A stretch of DNA of 64,000 nt from Mesorhizobium sp. J428 (GCF_024699925.1 NZ_JAJOMX010000001.1:2022001-2086000); one strand, 5' to 3'; counted from the first letter of the stretch, positions 41,955 to 52,018 are shown. Made by a program: numbers and translations. The notes: generated by a model from the sequence alone, not told the origin.

Positions 41955-42024
41955 AATTCAACCGATTCTTTTGGATCTAATAAATTCAATCGGTTAATAC
42001 TTTTTTGATTTACGTAAACGTCAA
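41955..42024 (-). promoter_or_regulatory. AT-rich control region of the mdh-suc-odh operon
   Basis: The gap 41798-42100 holds the most AT-rich stretch of this region. It contains two direct copies of AAATTCAAYCGRTT (about 41954-41967 and 41982-41995, 28 bases apart, close to three helical turns), whose cores AACCGATT and AATCGGTT are also inverted copies. A perfect palindrome, TTTACGTAAA, lies at 42009-42018. A possible minus-strand promoter is TTGACG (42019-42024) with TATTAA (41994-41999), but its 19-base spacer is long. Confidence 0.45.
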
Positions 42025-42100
42025 AACATAAGTCAATAAATAGGCAACGTTCGGCAATGGAAACTGCGCGGGCAGTCAGATGGCGCAATCTGCCGCTGAT

Positions 42101-43255
42101 TCAGGCACCCGCCCCCTCCACCCATTCCCGGCTCTGCATCTCGTTGAGGCGGGAGGCGGTGCGTGCGAATTCGAAGGCTTCCGTCACCCCTTCGCGCCCT
42201 GCGTAGAGACGGTCGGGCGAGGCCTCCGCGCTTGCGACCAGCCTTATGTGGCGGTCGTAGAGCGTGTCTATGAGCAGGATGAAGCGCTTGCTCGCATTGC
42301 GCCGGGTCTGGTCCATCACCGGGATATGGTCGATGAAGATCGTATCGAAGCGCTCGGCGATGGCGAGATAATCGCGCGCGCCGAGCGGCGCGTCGCACAG
42401 ATCGGCGAAGGTGAAGCGGGCAGCCTTGCCGGAGGCGCGCGGCACATTCACGTGACGCCCCATGACCTCGAGCTTCACAGGCGCCTCGCTGCGCCCTTCG
42501 GTCGCCGCCGCCCAGGCCTCGTCCATCTGTCCGTCGGTCGCCGGGCCGAGCGGCGTGACGTAGACCGGCAGGTGGCTGAGCTTCAGCATCCGGTAGTCGG
42601 TCGGGATGTCGACCGCGACCACGTCGACATTGTCCTTCAGCGTCTGGATGAACGGCAGGAACAGCCCCCGGTTCAACCCGTCGCGGTAAAGATCGTCGGG
42701 GGCGACGTTCGAGGTGGCGACGAGCGTGACGCCGTTGGAGAACAGCGCCGTGAACAGGCGCGACAGGATCATCGCGTCGGCGATGTCGGTGACGGTGAAC
42801 TCGTCGAAGCAGAGCAGGCGGGATTCGGCGGCGATCGCGGCCGCCACCGGCGGGATCGGATCGTCGCCCTTGACGGTGCCCGCCTTCAGCGCCGCGCGAT
42901 GCAGGCCGATGCGGTCGTGCACGTCGGCCATGAACTCGTTGAAATGCGCGCGCCGCTTCTGCTTGAGCGGAGCCAGGCGGAAGAACATGTCCATCAGCAT
43001 GGTCTTGCCGCGCCCCACCCCGCCATAGACGTAGAGGCCGCGAACGGCGGACGGCGCCTTCTTGCGCGCGAACAGCCAGCCGAGCGCATTGGTCTTGGCC
43101 GCGGCGTTCGACGCGCCGAGTTCGGCGATCACCCGGTCGAACCGGAGCGTCAGCGCCTCCTGGACGGGATCACGCGAGATCTCGCCCTTCTCGACCAGGC
43201 GGCCATAGTCGTGGCGCAGCGAGGGGTAGGCCGCCAGCCCTGCATGAGAAGCCAT
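42101..43255 (-). CDS. zapE: Cell division protein ZapE / AFG1-like ATPase
   Basis: A 384-residue AAA-type ATPase of the AFG1/ZapE family, which in E. coli acts on the Z-ring late in division and in mitochondria on respiratory-chain quality. Walker A is YGGVGRGKTMLMD (~78) and Walker B is LLCFDEFTVTDIADAM (~147), followed by LFSNGVTLVATSN. Length and motifs are normal. It lies upstream of mdh, in the same direction, across the ~300-base control region. Confidence 0.88.
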   Translation of the reverse strand: MASHAGLAAYPSLRHDYGRLVEKGEISRDPVQEALTLRFDRVIAELGASNAAAKTNALGWLFARKKAPSAVRGLYVYGGVGRGKTMLMDMFFRLAPLKQKRRAHFNEFMADVHDRIGLHRAALKAGTVKGDDPIPPVAAAIAAESRLLCFDEFTVTDIADAMILSRLFTALFSNGVTLVATSNVAPDDLYRDGLNRGLFLPFIQTLKDNVDVVAVDIPTDYRMLKLSHLPVYVTPLGPATDGQMDEAWAAATEGRSEAPVKLEVMGRHVNVPRASGKAARFTFADLCDAPLGARDYLAIAERFDTIFIDHIPVMDQTRRNASKRFILLIDTLYDRHIRLVASAEASPDRLYAGREGVTEAFEFARTASRLNEMQSREWVEGAGA

Positions 43256-43276
43256 GGAGACCGGCCGGGTAAACGG

Positions 43277-43849
43277 CTAACGGGAGAAGCTGATCGGCGT
43301 GCCGCCAGCCGTCTGGCCGTCATACTTCTCCGCGCCGGAGGAATAGAGCCGTGCGACCACGTTGCCGGTGTTGTCCTTGAGCACGACCTGCTTGCCGGCG
43401 ACGTTCCAGGCGGCGACGTTGGCGGCATCGCCCGGGCAGCGCAGCGAGGCGGCGCGGAAGTCCGAGGCCTGCTTGGTGAGGCTGAGCATCATCTGGCAAC
43501 CGCCGCCACCGGCATTCACCTTCCAGGCGCCGACCATGGCTTCCTTGGTGACGTCGGGCGCATTGGCCGGAGCTGCCGGCGGAACCGCCGGCCCTGCAGC
43601 GACCTGCGGATCGGTGGTGCTCGTGCCCGGCGCCGGCGGGAAGGCCGACGGGTCGGTCGGGCCGGCAGGCGAGGGCGGCGGAAGCTGGTTGGACGTGACC
43701 GTGCCGGAAGGCGCCGGGGTGAGCGGCGCCGGCCGCGTGTCGACCGTGTCGAAGCGCGACGTGCTGCAGCCCGCAATGGCGAGAGCCGCGCAGGCGATCA
43801 GCAGACCGCGCGTCGGGATCGTGGGGAAAAGGGCCATCTCACTCGCCAT
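43277..43849 (-). CDS. Omp19/Inh-type outer-membrane lipoprotein
   Basis: A 190-residue lipoprotein with signal ending LAIAGC, so the Cys is the lipidation site (~residue 28). A Pro/Ala-rich linker follows, then a C-terminal AprI/Inh protease-inhibitor-like beta-barrel (VGAWKVNAGGGGCQMMLSLT ... NTGNVVARLYSSG). It matches Omp19 of Brucella, which inhibits proteases. ATG at 43849 follows GGAGAGGA. It is 21 bases upstream of zapE, probably a joint transcript. Confidence 0.83.
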   Translation of the reverse strand: MASEMALFPTIPTRGLLIACAALAIAGCSTSRFDTVDTRPAPLTPAPSGTVTSNQLPPPSPAGPTDPSAFPPAPGTSTTDPQVAAGPAVPPAAPANAPDVTKEAMVGAWKVNAGGGGCQMMLSLTKQASDFRAASLRCPGDAANVAAWNVAGKQVVLKDNTGNVVARLYSSGAEKYDGQTAGGTPISFSR

Positions 43850-44026
43850 GTCGTCCTCTCCGCGGGGTGCGGACATATTGCAGGCGCCCCGTCCAGCAGT
43901 CCAATCACTACAAACGTGGCGATGTTACGAACAATTCGAGGCCAATAGGGTTAATATTCGGTTTTGGCGAGCCGAAAGCGGCATGCGAAAGTGGAATTTC
44001 CTGCCGTGCCGAAGGATAACGTTGCG

Positions 44027-44464
44027 TCAGATCGCCCTTCCCGGCACGAAGACATAGCCTGAGGGACCGACGATGTGGCACTCGCGCAGACCATGCGGCT
44101 TGTCGATCGAGCCCGACAGAACGATGTGGCCGCCCGCACGGGCCCGCGCCTCGATCGCGTCCGGATCCACCCCATAGACGCGGATCTCCGCACCGGCGCC
44201 GCGCACCTCCACTCCGTCGAACGCGCCGAACATCTCATGGTCGCGATAGGTGTGGTCGGCGTGGAGAAGCAGAATCGAACCGGCGAGTTCGACGACGCAG
44301 AAATCCACATCGGCGTAGACGATCCGGCCGCCGAGCACCTGTTCGCAGAACTCGCGCATCGGCGCGATCGCCGGCACCAGGAGATTGAGCCCCAGGCCGC
44401 GCGGCAGCGCCCGCCCGAACTCGTCGGCCGGCATCCAGGGATCGCCGATGCGCTTCTTGACCAT
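44027..44464 (-). CDS. VOC family (glyoxalase-like) protein
   Basis: A 145-residue protein with two beta-alpha-beta-beta-beta units of the vicinal-oxygen-chelate fold. Possible metal ligands include His in LLLHADHTYRDHEM (~70) and Glu/His in RECHIVGPSGYVFV (~128). The family includes dioxygenases, glyoxalases and antibiotic-binding proteins; no substrate can be named. The 177-base gap to the Omp19-like gene shows no gene or strong hairpin. Confidence 0.78.
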   Translation of the reverse strand: MVKKRIGDPWMPADEFGRALPRGLGLNLLVPAIAPMREFCEQVLGGRIVYADVDFCVVELAGSILLLHADHTYRDHEMFGAFDGVEVRGAGAEIRVYGVDPDAIEARARAGGHIVLSGSIDKPHGLRECHIVGPSGYVFVPGRAI

Positions 44465-44548
44465 GGTTCACGACCTTTTCATCCGATCCACATCTCAATC
44501 CACCGGCGGACGGTTGCGCGCAAGGTTGTCTTGCCTATCTCTGACGCG

Positions 44549-45631
44549 ATGAACCGACGCGCCGCGCTTGCGTTGCTTGGATTGAGTGGCCTGGGCGCCG
44601 CGGCTGGAGGATTGTCTGTGTCACGTGCCAAGGCGGACAACGCGTATTACACGGGTGCAAAGTCGGATCATTTCGACGGCCGGCTGTTCTTCAACCCCGA
44701 CGGCAAGGAGCTTAGCTCCTTCATCGATCTGATGCGCTGGCAGTTTGGTGGCGGGAAGGCGAAGTGGCCCGCCGCATGGCCGAGCCCGTTTCCACAGGCG
44801 AAACCCGAATCGCGCCTGGCCCCGGACGCGCTGCGCGTCACGATGGTCGGGCACGCCTCTCTGCTCATCCAGTCCGGCGGGCTGAATTTCCTCACCGATC
44901 CGGTCTGGTCGCCGCGCGCCTCTCCCTTTTCCTTTGCCGGCCCGAAGCGGGTCAATGCTCCCGGCATCGCCTTTGACGACCTGCCGCCGATCGACTACCT
45001 GCTCGTCACCCACAACCACTATGACCACATGGACGCGGCGACGCTGGCGCGGCTCAAGGCTGCCCGCGACCCGCACGTAATCACACCGCTCGGCAACGAT
45101 GCGATCATGAGCAAGGCCGCACCCGGCATCCGCATCTCGACGCACGATTGGGACGAGCGGATCGATGTCGGCGAGGGCGTCGCCGTGCATGTCGAGCCTG
45201 CCCATCACTGGTCGGCGCGCGGCACGGGCGACCGCCGCATGGCGCTGTGGTCTGCCTTCACCATCGAAACTCCGGCCGGGAACGTCTACTTCGGCGGCGA
45301 CACCGGCTTCCATCAGGGCCGCAACTACGAGCTGGCCCGCCGCAAACATGGCGGCTTCCGCCTCGCTTTGCTGCCGATCGGCGCCTACGAGCCGCGCTGG
45401 TTCATGGAACCGCACCACCAGAACCCCGAAGAGGCGGTCGCCGGCTTCCGGCTCCTCGGCGCGGAGCATGCGGCGGGCATCCACTGGGGCACGTTTCAAC
45501 TCACCAACGAAGCGGTGGATGAGCCACGCCAGCGCCTCCACGCCGCGCTCGATGCTGAGGGCATTGTGCGCGATCGCTTCCGGGCAATGCAGCCGGGCGA
45601 AGTATGGGATGTGCCGGCCGCCGCAGCCTGA
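44549..45631 (+). CDS. Exported metallo-beta-lactamase-fold hydrolase (NAPE-PLD/UlaG type)
   Basis: A 360-residue MBL-fold protein with the metal motif THNHYDHMD (~155) and later ligands around EPAHHWSARG (~215) and YFGGDTGFHQG (~253). This order is typical of the NAPE-PLD/UlaG-like group that cleaves phosphodiester or lactone bonds. The N-terminus MNRRAALALLGLSGLGAAAG has paired Arg and a hydrophobic stretch, so Tat or lipid-free export is likely. The frame is open back to 44075, but ATG at 44549 is the only start that gives an export signal. Confidence 0.82.
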   Translation: MNRRAALALLGLSGLGAAAGGLSVSRAKADNAYYTGAKSDHFDGRLFFNPDGKELSSFIDLMRWQFGGGKAKWPAAWPSPFPQAKPESRLAPDALRVTMVGHASLLIQSGGLNFLTDPVWSPRASPFSFAGPKRVNAPGIAFDDLPPIDYLLVTHNHYDHMDAATLARLKAARDPHVITPLGNDAIMSKAAPGIRISTHDWDERIDVGEGVAVHVEPAHHWSARGTGDRRMALWSAFTIETPAGNVYFGGDTGFHQGRNYELARRKHGGFRLALLPIGAYEPRWFMEPHHQNPEEAVAGFRLLGAEHAAGIHWGTFQLTNEAVDEPRQRLHAALDAEGIVRDRFRAMQPGEVWDVPAAAA

Positions 45632-45685
45632 CGGAACCACTGTCAGCCTCGACGCGTTCTCCCGGCGCAAGCGAGGGAGCATCCC

Positions 45686-45847
45686 ATGGTCAAGTGGATC
45701 GTCATTCTTCTCATCGTCGCGGCAGTGGCGAGCCTGCTCGGCTTCAATGCCATCTCCGGCGCCGCCATGACCGGCGCGAAGCTGCTCATCGGCATCCTGC
45801 TGATCCTGTTCCTGCTGGTGATCCTCGGCATCGTCGTCATCGCCTGA
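45686..45847 (+). CDS. DUF1328 small membrane protein
   Basis: A 53-residue protein with two hydrophobic helices ([19 protein letters not shown] and [20 protein letters not shown]) joined by a short GAAMTG turn. This matches the DUF1328/YtjA family of small inner-membrane proteins. A GAGGGAG Shine-Dalgarno lies 6-8 bases before the ATG. Function unknown; in several bacteria the family is stress-linked. Confidence 0.82.
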   Translation: MVKWIVILLIVAAVASLLGFNAISGAAMTGAKLLIGILLILFLLVILGIVVIA

Positions 45848-45923
45848 CGCGGCCTGGCTCGCGACACTGGTAATTTCGGGCCGGTTCCGCCATATAGCGG
45901 CGAGATCGCAGGGAAATTCGGCC

Positions 45924-46808
45924 GTGACGGCTCCGGACGTGCAATTCGCCAAGATGAACGGGCTCGGCAACGAGATCATCGTTGCCGACATGCGCGGCAC
46001 GTCGGCGCGCGTCTCGCCCGCCGCCGCGGTCGCGCTCAATGCCGATCCGGCGACGAAGTTCGACCAGATCATGGCGATCCACGATCCGAAGACGCCCGGC
46101 ACCGACTATTACGTCGAGATCCTGAATTCAGACGGTTCCCGCGCTCAGGCGTGCGGCAACGGCATGCGCTGCGTCGTGCAGGCGCTTGCGTCCGAGACCG
46201 GGCAGAAGCTGTTCACCTTCGAGACCGTCGCCGGCATCCTCTCCGCGCAGGAGCACGCCGACGGGCTGATCTCGGTCGACATGGGCGTGCCGCGGTTCAA
46301 CTGGGACGAAATCCCGCTCGCGGAGGAATTCGCCGACACGCGTGCGATCGAACTGCAGGTCGGGCCGATCGACAATCCGGTGCTGCATTCGCCCTCGGTC
46401 ATGTCGATGGGCAACCCGCACGCCGTGTTCTGGGTCGACCGGGACGTCTGGTCCTACGAACTCGACCGCTTCGGGCCGCTGCTGGAAAACCATCCGATCT
46501 TTCCGGAAAAGGCCAACATCTCGATCGCGCAGGTGGTCTCGCGCGATGCGCTGATCATGCGCACCTGGGAGCGCGGCGCGGGGCTGACGCGCGCCTGCGG
46601 CTCCGCCGCCTGCGCCGCCGCCGTCTCGGCCGCGCGCACAGGCCGCACGGATCGCATCGTCAGGATCACCCAGCCCGGCGGCACGCTCACCGTCGAGTGG
46701 CGCGGCAACGACCACGTCGTCATGACCGGGCCGGCGGAATGGGAATTCTCGGGCACCTTCGATCCCGCCACCGGCACCTGGGCGCGCGAAACCGAAAGCG
46801 CGGCGTGA
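45924..46808 (+). CDS. dapF: Diaminopimelate epimerase
   Basis: Converts LL- to meso-diaminopimelate for lysine and peptidoglycan. The 294-residue protein carries both catalytic Cys, in [10 protein letters not shown] (~75) and [14 protein letters not shown] (~225), and the N-terminal [13 protein letters not shown]. The start is GTG at 45924. The stop shares one base with the mtaB start (TGATG). Confidence 0.95.
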   Translation: MTAPDVQFAKMNGLGNEIIVADMRGTSARVSPAAAVALNADPATKFDQIMAIHDPKTPGTDYYVEILNSDGSRAQACGNGMRCVVQALASETGQKLFTFETVAGILSAQEHADGLISVDMGVPRFNWDEIPLAEEFADTRAIELQVGPIDNPVLHSPSVMSMGNPHAVFWVDRDVWSYELDRFGPLLENHPIFPEKANISIAQVVSRDALIMRTWERGAGLTRACGSAACAAAVSAARTGRTDRIVRITQPGGTLTVEWRGNDHVVMTGPAEWEFSGTFDPATGTWARETESAA

Positions 46809-48098
46809 TGGCCGGCAAGGGCATCGATATCGTCACCTTCGGCTGCCGGCTGAACACCTACGAATCCGAGGTGATGCGGCGTGAGGCGACGGCAGCCGGT
46901 CTCGGCGAGCTGGACGGCGGCGCCGTCGTCTTCAACACCTGCGCGGTGACGGCCGAGGCCGTGCGCCAGGCGCGCCAGGCGATCCGCAAGGCGCGACGCG
47001 AGAACCCGGACGCGCGCATCATCGTCACCGGCTGCGCGGCGCAGACCGAGCCCGGCACCTTCGAGGCGATGGACGAGGTCGACCTCGTGCTCGGCAACGA
47101 GGAAAAGCTGAAGGCCAACTCCTACCGCGCCCTGCCGGATTTCGGTGTCAACCTGTTCGAGAAAGCTACGCGTCAACGACATCATGTCGGTGAAGGAGAC
47201 CGCCTCCCACATGGTCGACGCGATCGAGGGCCGCGCACGCGCCTTCGTGCAGGTGCAGAATGGCTGCGACCACCGCTGCACCTTCTGCATCATCCCTTAC
47301 GGGCGCGGAAACTCTCGCTCCGTGCCGATGGGTGCGGTGGTCGACCAGGTGAAGCGGCTCGTCGGCAACGGCTATGCCGAGGTGGTTCTGTCCGGCGTCG
47401 ACATGACCAGCTACGGCGCGGACCTGCCGGGCAGCCCGCGCCTCGGCAAGCTGGTGAAGGCGATCCTGCGCCAGGTGCCTGACCTGAAGCGGCTGCGGCT
47501 CTCCTCGATCGATTCCATCGAGGCGGACGTGGACCTGATGGAAGCGATCGCGACCGAGCGGCGGCTCATGCCCCATCTGCACCTGTCGCTGCAGGCCGGC
47601 GACGACATGATCCTGAAGCGGATGAAGCGGCGGCACCTGCGCGACGATTCGATCCGCTTCTGCGCGGACGTGCGGGCGCTGCGGCCCGACATCGTCTTCG
47701 GCGCGGACATCATCGCCGGCTTCCCGACGGAGACGGAGGCGATGTTCGAGAATTCGATCCGCATCGTCGAGGAATGCGGGCTGACGCATCTGCATGTGTT
47801 TCCGTTCTCGCCGCGCGAGGGCACGCCGGCCGCGCGCATGCCGCAGCTGCGTCGCGAAGTGGTGAAGGAGCGTGCGGCAAGGCTGCGGGCCGCGGGCGAC
47901 GCGGCCTACAGGCGCCATCTCGCCTCGCTCGCCGGAACGACCCAGTCGATCCTCGTCGAGCGCGACGGGCTAGGCCGCACAGAAGGTTTTACGCTGGTGG
48001 CGATCGGGGAAGGCCAGCCAGGGGAGATCCTGCCCGGCATCGTCACAGGACATGACGGCGACAGGCTCATCGCCGCGCCGCTGAGACAGGCGGCCTGA
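46808..48098 (+). CDS. mtaB: tRNA t6A methylthiotransferase MtaB (apparent frameshift)
   Basis: Radical-SAM enzyme that adds a methylthio group to t6A37 in tRNA. The N-terminal cluster-binding domain has Cys in FGCRLNTYESE (~12), NTCAVTAEA (~47) and VTGCAAQ (~78). After residue ~118 (GVNLFEKA) the frame changes, and the protein continues LRVNDIMSVKETASH with the radical-SAM motif CDHRCTFCIIP and a C-terminal TRAM-like end. Removing one A from AAA at 47162-47164 restores one ~429-residue protein. The intact downstream half suggests a sequencing indel. Confidence 0.9.
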
Positions 48099-48102
48099 TC
48101 GG

Positions 48103-49871
48103 ATGGCGTTCGACTTCATCAAGAAGGTGTTCTCCTTCGGCCGGAAGCCGGAGGAGCAGAAGCCCGAACCGGCACCGGCCACGGAGCCGCCGGCGCTGGC
48201 GCCGTATATCGGGATCGAGGAGCAGCCGGCGCCAGCCGTGCCCGACACCCAACCTGCATCCGAACCTGCTCCGGTAGAGCCGGTTCCAACCGTGGAGGAG
48301 GTTGCCGCGAGTCTGCCGGAGGCCGAAGTCCTCCCGCCGGTGCGCGAACCTGCGCCGGTTGCCGATTCGCCGCTGAAGGCCGAAGTCGCGCCGGAACCTA
48401 CGTCCGTTCTCACTCCGCCCGTGGCGGAGGTCGCGGCCTCCCAGCCGGAGCCACCGGCAGCACTAGCGCCCGCGGCAGCACCCGAGGCCCCGTCCGAGCC
48501 AATCGAAGAGGCCGCGCCTGCCGCGAAGATCCTGCCGCCTATCCGCGTGCCGGACCCGGTCCCGCCCGTCCCGCTCGACGCCGAGATCGCGCCGGAACCG
48601 TCCGTGCCGGTCCCCCCGTCGAGCCGAAACCGCAGGAAGCACCGCCGACCGTCGAGGTCGAGCAGCAGCCTATCGAGGCTCCGGCGATCGCCGAGTCTGA
48701 GCCTGAGCCTGAGACGGTCGCCGCGCCCAAGCCTGAGACGGTCGCCGCGCCCGAGCCGCCTGTCGAGCCCATCGTAGCGCCTGAACTACAGCCGGTTGCG
48801 GCCGAGCCTCCGGCCGTCGAAGTGCTTCCGGCGGCCGCTGCCGCGCAGCCTGACATCGCGCCGCCTGCTCCGGCCTCTCCCACCGGCAAGGTCACCGTCG
48901 CGAAGAAGGTCGAGGCCAAGGCCGAGCCCGTGGCGCCCGCCGCGCCGACGCCGCGCCCGAGCTGGTTCCAGCGCATGCGCGAGGGCCTGTCGCGCTCCTC
49001 GCGCGAGCTGTCCTCCTCGATCGCCAGCGTCTTCACCAAGAAGAAGCTCGACGAGGAGACGCTGCAGGACCTGGAGGACGTGCTGATCCGCGCCGATCTC
49101 GGTGTCGAGACGGCGTTGCGCGTCACCGACACGCTCGCCTCCACCCGTCTCGGCCGCGACGTGTCGGACGCCGAGGTGCGCGGCGTGATGGCGCAGGAGA
49201 TCGAGAAGGTCCTGAAGCCGGTCGCGCTGCCGCTGGAACTCGACCTCAGCCACAAGCCGCACGTCATCCTCGTCGTCGGCGTCAACGGCACCGGCAAGAC
49301 CACGACGATCGGCAAGCTTGCCGCCAAGCTCCATGACGGCGGGCTGAAGGTCATGCTCGCCGCCGGCGACACGTTCCGCGCCGCGGCGATCGAACAGCTG
49401 AAGATCTGGGGCGAACGCACCAACTCGCCCGTCATCTCCTCCAAGCTGGGAGCGGATGCCGCCGGCCTCGCCTACGACGCCTTCGCCCAGGCCAGGGAGG
49501 CCGGGTCCGACGTGCTGATCATCGATACCGCCGGCCGGCTGCAGAACAAGGCCGAGCTGATGGCCGAGCTGGAGAAGATCGTCCGCGTGCTGGGCAAGCT
49601 CGATCCGGATGCGCCGCACACGGTGCTGCAGACGGTGGACGCGACCACGGGCCAGAACGCCCTCAACCAGGTCGAGATCTTCCGCAACATTGCCGGCGTC
49701 AACGGCCTCGTCATGACCAAGCTGGACGGCACGGCGCGCGGCGGCATCCTCGTGGCGATCGCGGCCAAGCATAAGTTGCCGGTCTATTTCATCGGCGTCG
49801 GCGAGCAGGTCGACGACCTCGAACCTTTCTCCGCCAACGATTTCGCGCGTGCGATCGCGGGAGTGCAGTGA
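48103..49871 (+). CDS. ftsY: Signal recognition particle receptor FtsY (apparent frameshift)
   Basis: Membrane receptor for SRP-ribosome complexes. An N-terminal [15 protein letters not shown] amphipathic start leads into a ~250-residue acidic Pro/Ala/Glu domain. The NG core follows ([14 protein letters not shown]; Walker [31 protein letters not shown]). The acidic domain changes frame at the C6 run 48612-48617: upstream reads EPSVPVPP, and the Pro/Glu-rich reading resumes only in the other frame ([11 protein letters not shown]). Adding one C restores a ~589-residue protein. FtsY is essential, so this is almost surely a consensus error. The acidic part also has a 24-base tandem DNA repeat near 48710. 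Confidence 0.9.
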
Positions 49872-50518
49872 TGAACGAACCGATCCTCGAACGCGATCCC
49901 GCCGATCCGGAGAAGAAAGAGATCAACCCCATCCTCAAGTTCGCGCTCGAACTCGGGCCGCTGCTGATCTTCTTCTTTGCCAATGCGCGCGGCGAATGGC
50001 TGGCTGAGCGTTTCCCGGCGCTTGCCGCGCTGGGCGGGCCGATCTTCATCGCCACCGGCCTGTTCATGGCCGCGACGGCCATCGCGCTCGCCGTGTCCTG
50101 GACGCTCACCCGCACCCTGCCGATCATGCCGCTGGTCTCGGGCGTGGTCGTCTTCGTCTTCGGCGGGCTGACGCTCTGGCTGCAGGACGCGACCTTCATC
50201 AAGATGAAGCCGACCATCGTCAACACGCTGTTCGGCGGCGTCCTGCTCGGCGGCCTGTTCTTCGGCCGCTCGCTGCTCGGCTACGTCTTCGATTCCGCCT
50301 TCAAGCTCGACGCCGAGGGCTGGCGCAAGCTGACGCTGCGCTGGGGCCTGTTCTTCATCTTCCTCGCCGTCGTCAACGAGGTCGTCTGGCGCAATTTCTC
50401 GGAAGCGACCTGGGTGGCGTTCAAGGTCTGGGGCATCATGCCCATCACCATCGCCTTCACGCTGCTGCAGATGCCGCTGATCATACGCCATTCCACCGAG
50501 GAACTCGGCAAGAAGTAG
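49871..50518 (+). CDS. yciB: Inner-membrane septation protein YciB/IspZ
   Basis: A 215-residue YciB (septation protein A) homologue with about six helices ([20 protein letters not shown] near 23; [21 protein letters not shown] near 118; [11 protein letters not shown] near 165). These are family hallmarks. It affects septation and envelope synthesis in other bacteria. ATG shares one base with the ftsY stop, so translation is coupled. Confidence 0.9.
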   Translation: MNEPILERDPADPEKKEINPILKFALELGPLLIFFFANARGEWLAERFPALAALGGPIFIATGLFMAATAIALAVSWTLTRTLPIMPLVSGVVVFVFGGLTLWLQDATFIKMKPTIVNTLFGGVLLGGLFFGRSLLGYVFDSAFKLDAEGWRKLTLRWGLFFIFLAVVNEVVWRNFSEATWVAFKVWGIMPITIAFTLLQMPLIIRHSTEELGKK

Positions 50519-50521
50519 GCC

Positions 50522-51094
50522 TCAGCCGGCCAGCGCCTTCTCGATCTGCGGCATCAGGTCGCTCTTCACCGACTCCGGCGTGAACGGCCCGACATGCTTG
50601 TAGAGGATGCGGCCGTCCTTGCCGACGAGGAAGGTTTCCGGCACGCCGTAGACGCCCCAGTCGATCGTCGTCGAGCCCGTCGCATCCACCCCGATCGCCG
50701 AATAGGGATTGCCGAGGCTGCCGAGGAAGCGCCGCGCGTTCTCTGGCGTGTCCTTGTAGTTCAGGCCGGTCAAGACAATGCGCTTATCGCCGGCAAGCTC
50801 CATCAGCAGCGGGTGCTCCTGCCGGCACGGCGCGCACCACGAGGCCCAGACATTGACCAGCGTCACCTTGCCGGCAAAGGCCGACGAGGAGAGCCCGGGC
50901 AGGCCGATGCCGTCGAGCGGCGGCAGCTCGGTCGAGGGCGCCTGCGCGCCGATCAGCGCCGAGGGCACGACCGAATTGTCCTTGCCGGACATCAGCTGCG
51001 TCATGAACAGCGCCGCGAGCGCCAGGAATGCCATGAGCGGCAGCAGCGCGAGCCAGGCCCTGCGCCTGGGCGCGGGCTCAGCCTGCGGTGTCAC
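50522..51094 (-). CDS. ccmG: Cytochrome c maturation thioredoxin CcmG/DsbE
   Basis: Membrane-anchored periplasmic reductant that keeps apocytochrome c thiols reduced for haem attachment. The 190-residue protein has an N-terminal anchor (AWLALLPLMAFLALAALFM), the thioredoxin motif WASWCAPCRQE (~88) and cis-Pro in YGVPETFLV (~151). Start GTG at 51094 lies inside the end of ccmD (17-base overlap); the frame is open upstream without homology. It is the last ccm gene here. Confidence 0.88.
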   Translation of the reverse strand: MTPQAEPAPRRRAWLALLPLMAFLALAALFMTQLMSGKDNSVVPSALIGAQAPSTELPPLDGIGLPGLSSSAFAGKVTLVNVWASWCAPCRQEHPLLMELAGDKRIVLTGLNYKDTPENARRFLGSLGNPYSAIGVDATGSTTIDWGVYGVPETFLVGKDGRILYKHVGPFTPESVKSDLMPQIEKALAG

Positions 51095-51254
51095 GGCGGG
51101 CCTTCCGTTCCGAGCGGCGCGTCGCACCGGCGGCTTCGAGATCGGCCAGCTCCCGCTGCCGGGCCCGCTGGTCGAGCAGGATCCATGCGCCGAGGCCGGC
51201 AAGGCCGAGTGCCGAAACGAGATAGGCGGCCGTGACGAAGAGGACGTGGTTCAT
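51078..51254 (-). CDS. ccmD: Haem exporter small protein CcmD
   Basis: A 58-residue protein with one membrane helix (HVLFVTAAYLVSALGLAGLG) and a charged cytoplasmic tail rich in Arg. It helps release holo-CcmE from the CcmABC complex. Start ATG overlaps the ccmC stop (ATGA), and its end overlaps the ccmG start. Confidence 0.85.
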   Translation of the reverse strand: MNHVLFVTAAYLVSALGLAGLGAWILLDQRARQRELADLEAAGATRRSERKARRDTAG

Positions 51255-52018
51255 GCCGCCACCTCGCGGTCGGCCCGCCGCGCCATCATGCGGCGCATCA
51301 CGGCCACGCGCCGGCGCCAGATTTCGGCGCGCATCGCCATCAGGTGCAACGTGAAGAAGATCAGCGTGAAGCCCAAGGCCGACACCAGCAGCGGCCAGAG
51401 CAGGCTCGGATGGATGGTCGGCCCGTCGAGCCGGATCACCGAGGCCGGCTGGTGCAGCGTGTTCCACCACTCGACCGAGAACTTGATGATCGGGATGTTG
51501 ACGACGCCGACCAGCGTCACGATCGCCGCCGCGCGGGCGGACCGCGCCGGATCGTCGAGCGCACGGGTGAGCGCGATCAGGCCGAGATACATCAGGAACA
51601 GCACGAAGACCGACGTCAGCCGCCCGTCCCAGACCCACCAGGTGCCCCACATCGGCCGTCCCCAGATCGACCCGGTCGCGAGCGCAAGCGCGGTGAAGAC
51701 GGCGCCGATGGGAGCTGCGGCCTTGAGCGACACGTCGGCAAGCGGATGCTTCCAGACCAGCGTGCCGAGTGCGGCAAGCGCCATCACCATGTAGCACATC
51801 ATGGAAATCCACGCGAAAGGCACGTGGATATACATGATCCTGACCGTGATGCCCTGCTGATAGTCCTGGGGCGCCGCGAAGCCCATGGCGAGGCCGATGG
51901 CGGTGACGACGAGCGCGAGCGCGCCAAGCCACGGCAACGCTTTGCCCGACAGGTCGAGGAACCGCGTCGGATTGGCGAGGTCGGCAAATCGCAGCGGCTG
52001 TGTGGCGGCTTCGCTCAT
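51251..52018 (-). CDS. ccmC: Haem exporter protein CcmC
   Basis: Loads haem on the chaperone CcmE in the periplasm. The 255-residue membrane protein has about six helices and the haem-handling WWD motif, WGTWWVWDGRLTS (~125), flanked by conserved His. ATG at 52018 follows GGAG; a TTG at 52027 is rejected. Overlaps ccmD by 4 bases. A foreign gene separates it from ccmB. Confidence 0.92.
   Translation of the reverse strand: MSEAATQPLRFADLANPTRFLDLSGKALPWLGALALVVTAIGLAMGFAAPQDYQQGITVRIMYIHVPFAWISMMCYMVMALAALGTLVWKHPLADVSLKAAAPIGAVFTALALATGSIWGRPMWGTWWVWDGRLTSVFVLFLMYLGLIALTRALDDPARSARAAAIVTLVGVVNIPIIKFSVEWWNTLHQPASVIRLDGPTIHPSLLWPLLVSALGFTLIFFTLHLMAMRAEIWRRRVAVMRRMMARRADREVAA

Noticed and set aside
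48612..48617. Programmed frameshifting in ftsY (and the other four shifted genes)
   Set aside because: There is no slippery heptamer with a downstream stimulator, and both directions of shift occur in unrelated genes. Isolated indels explain all five more simply.
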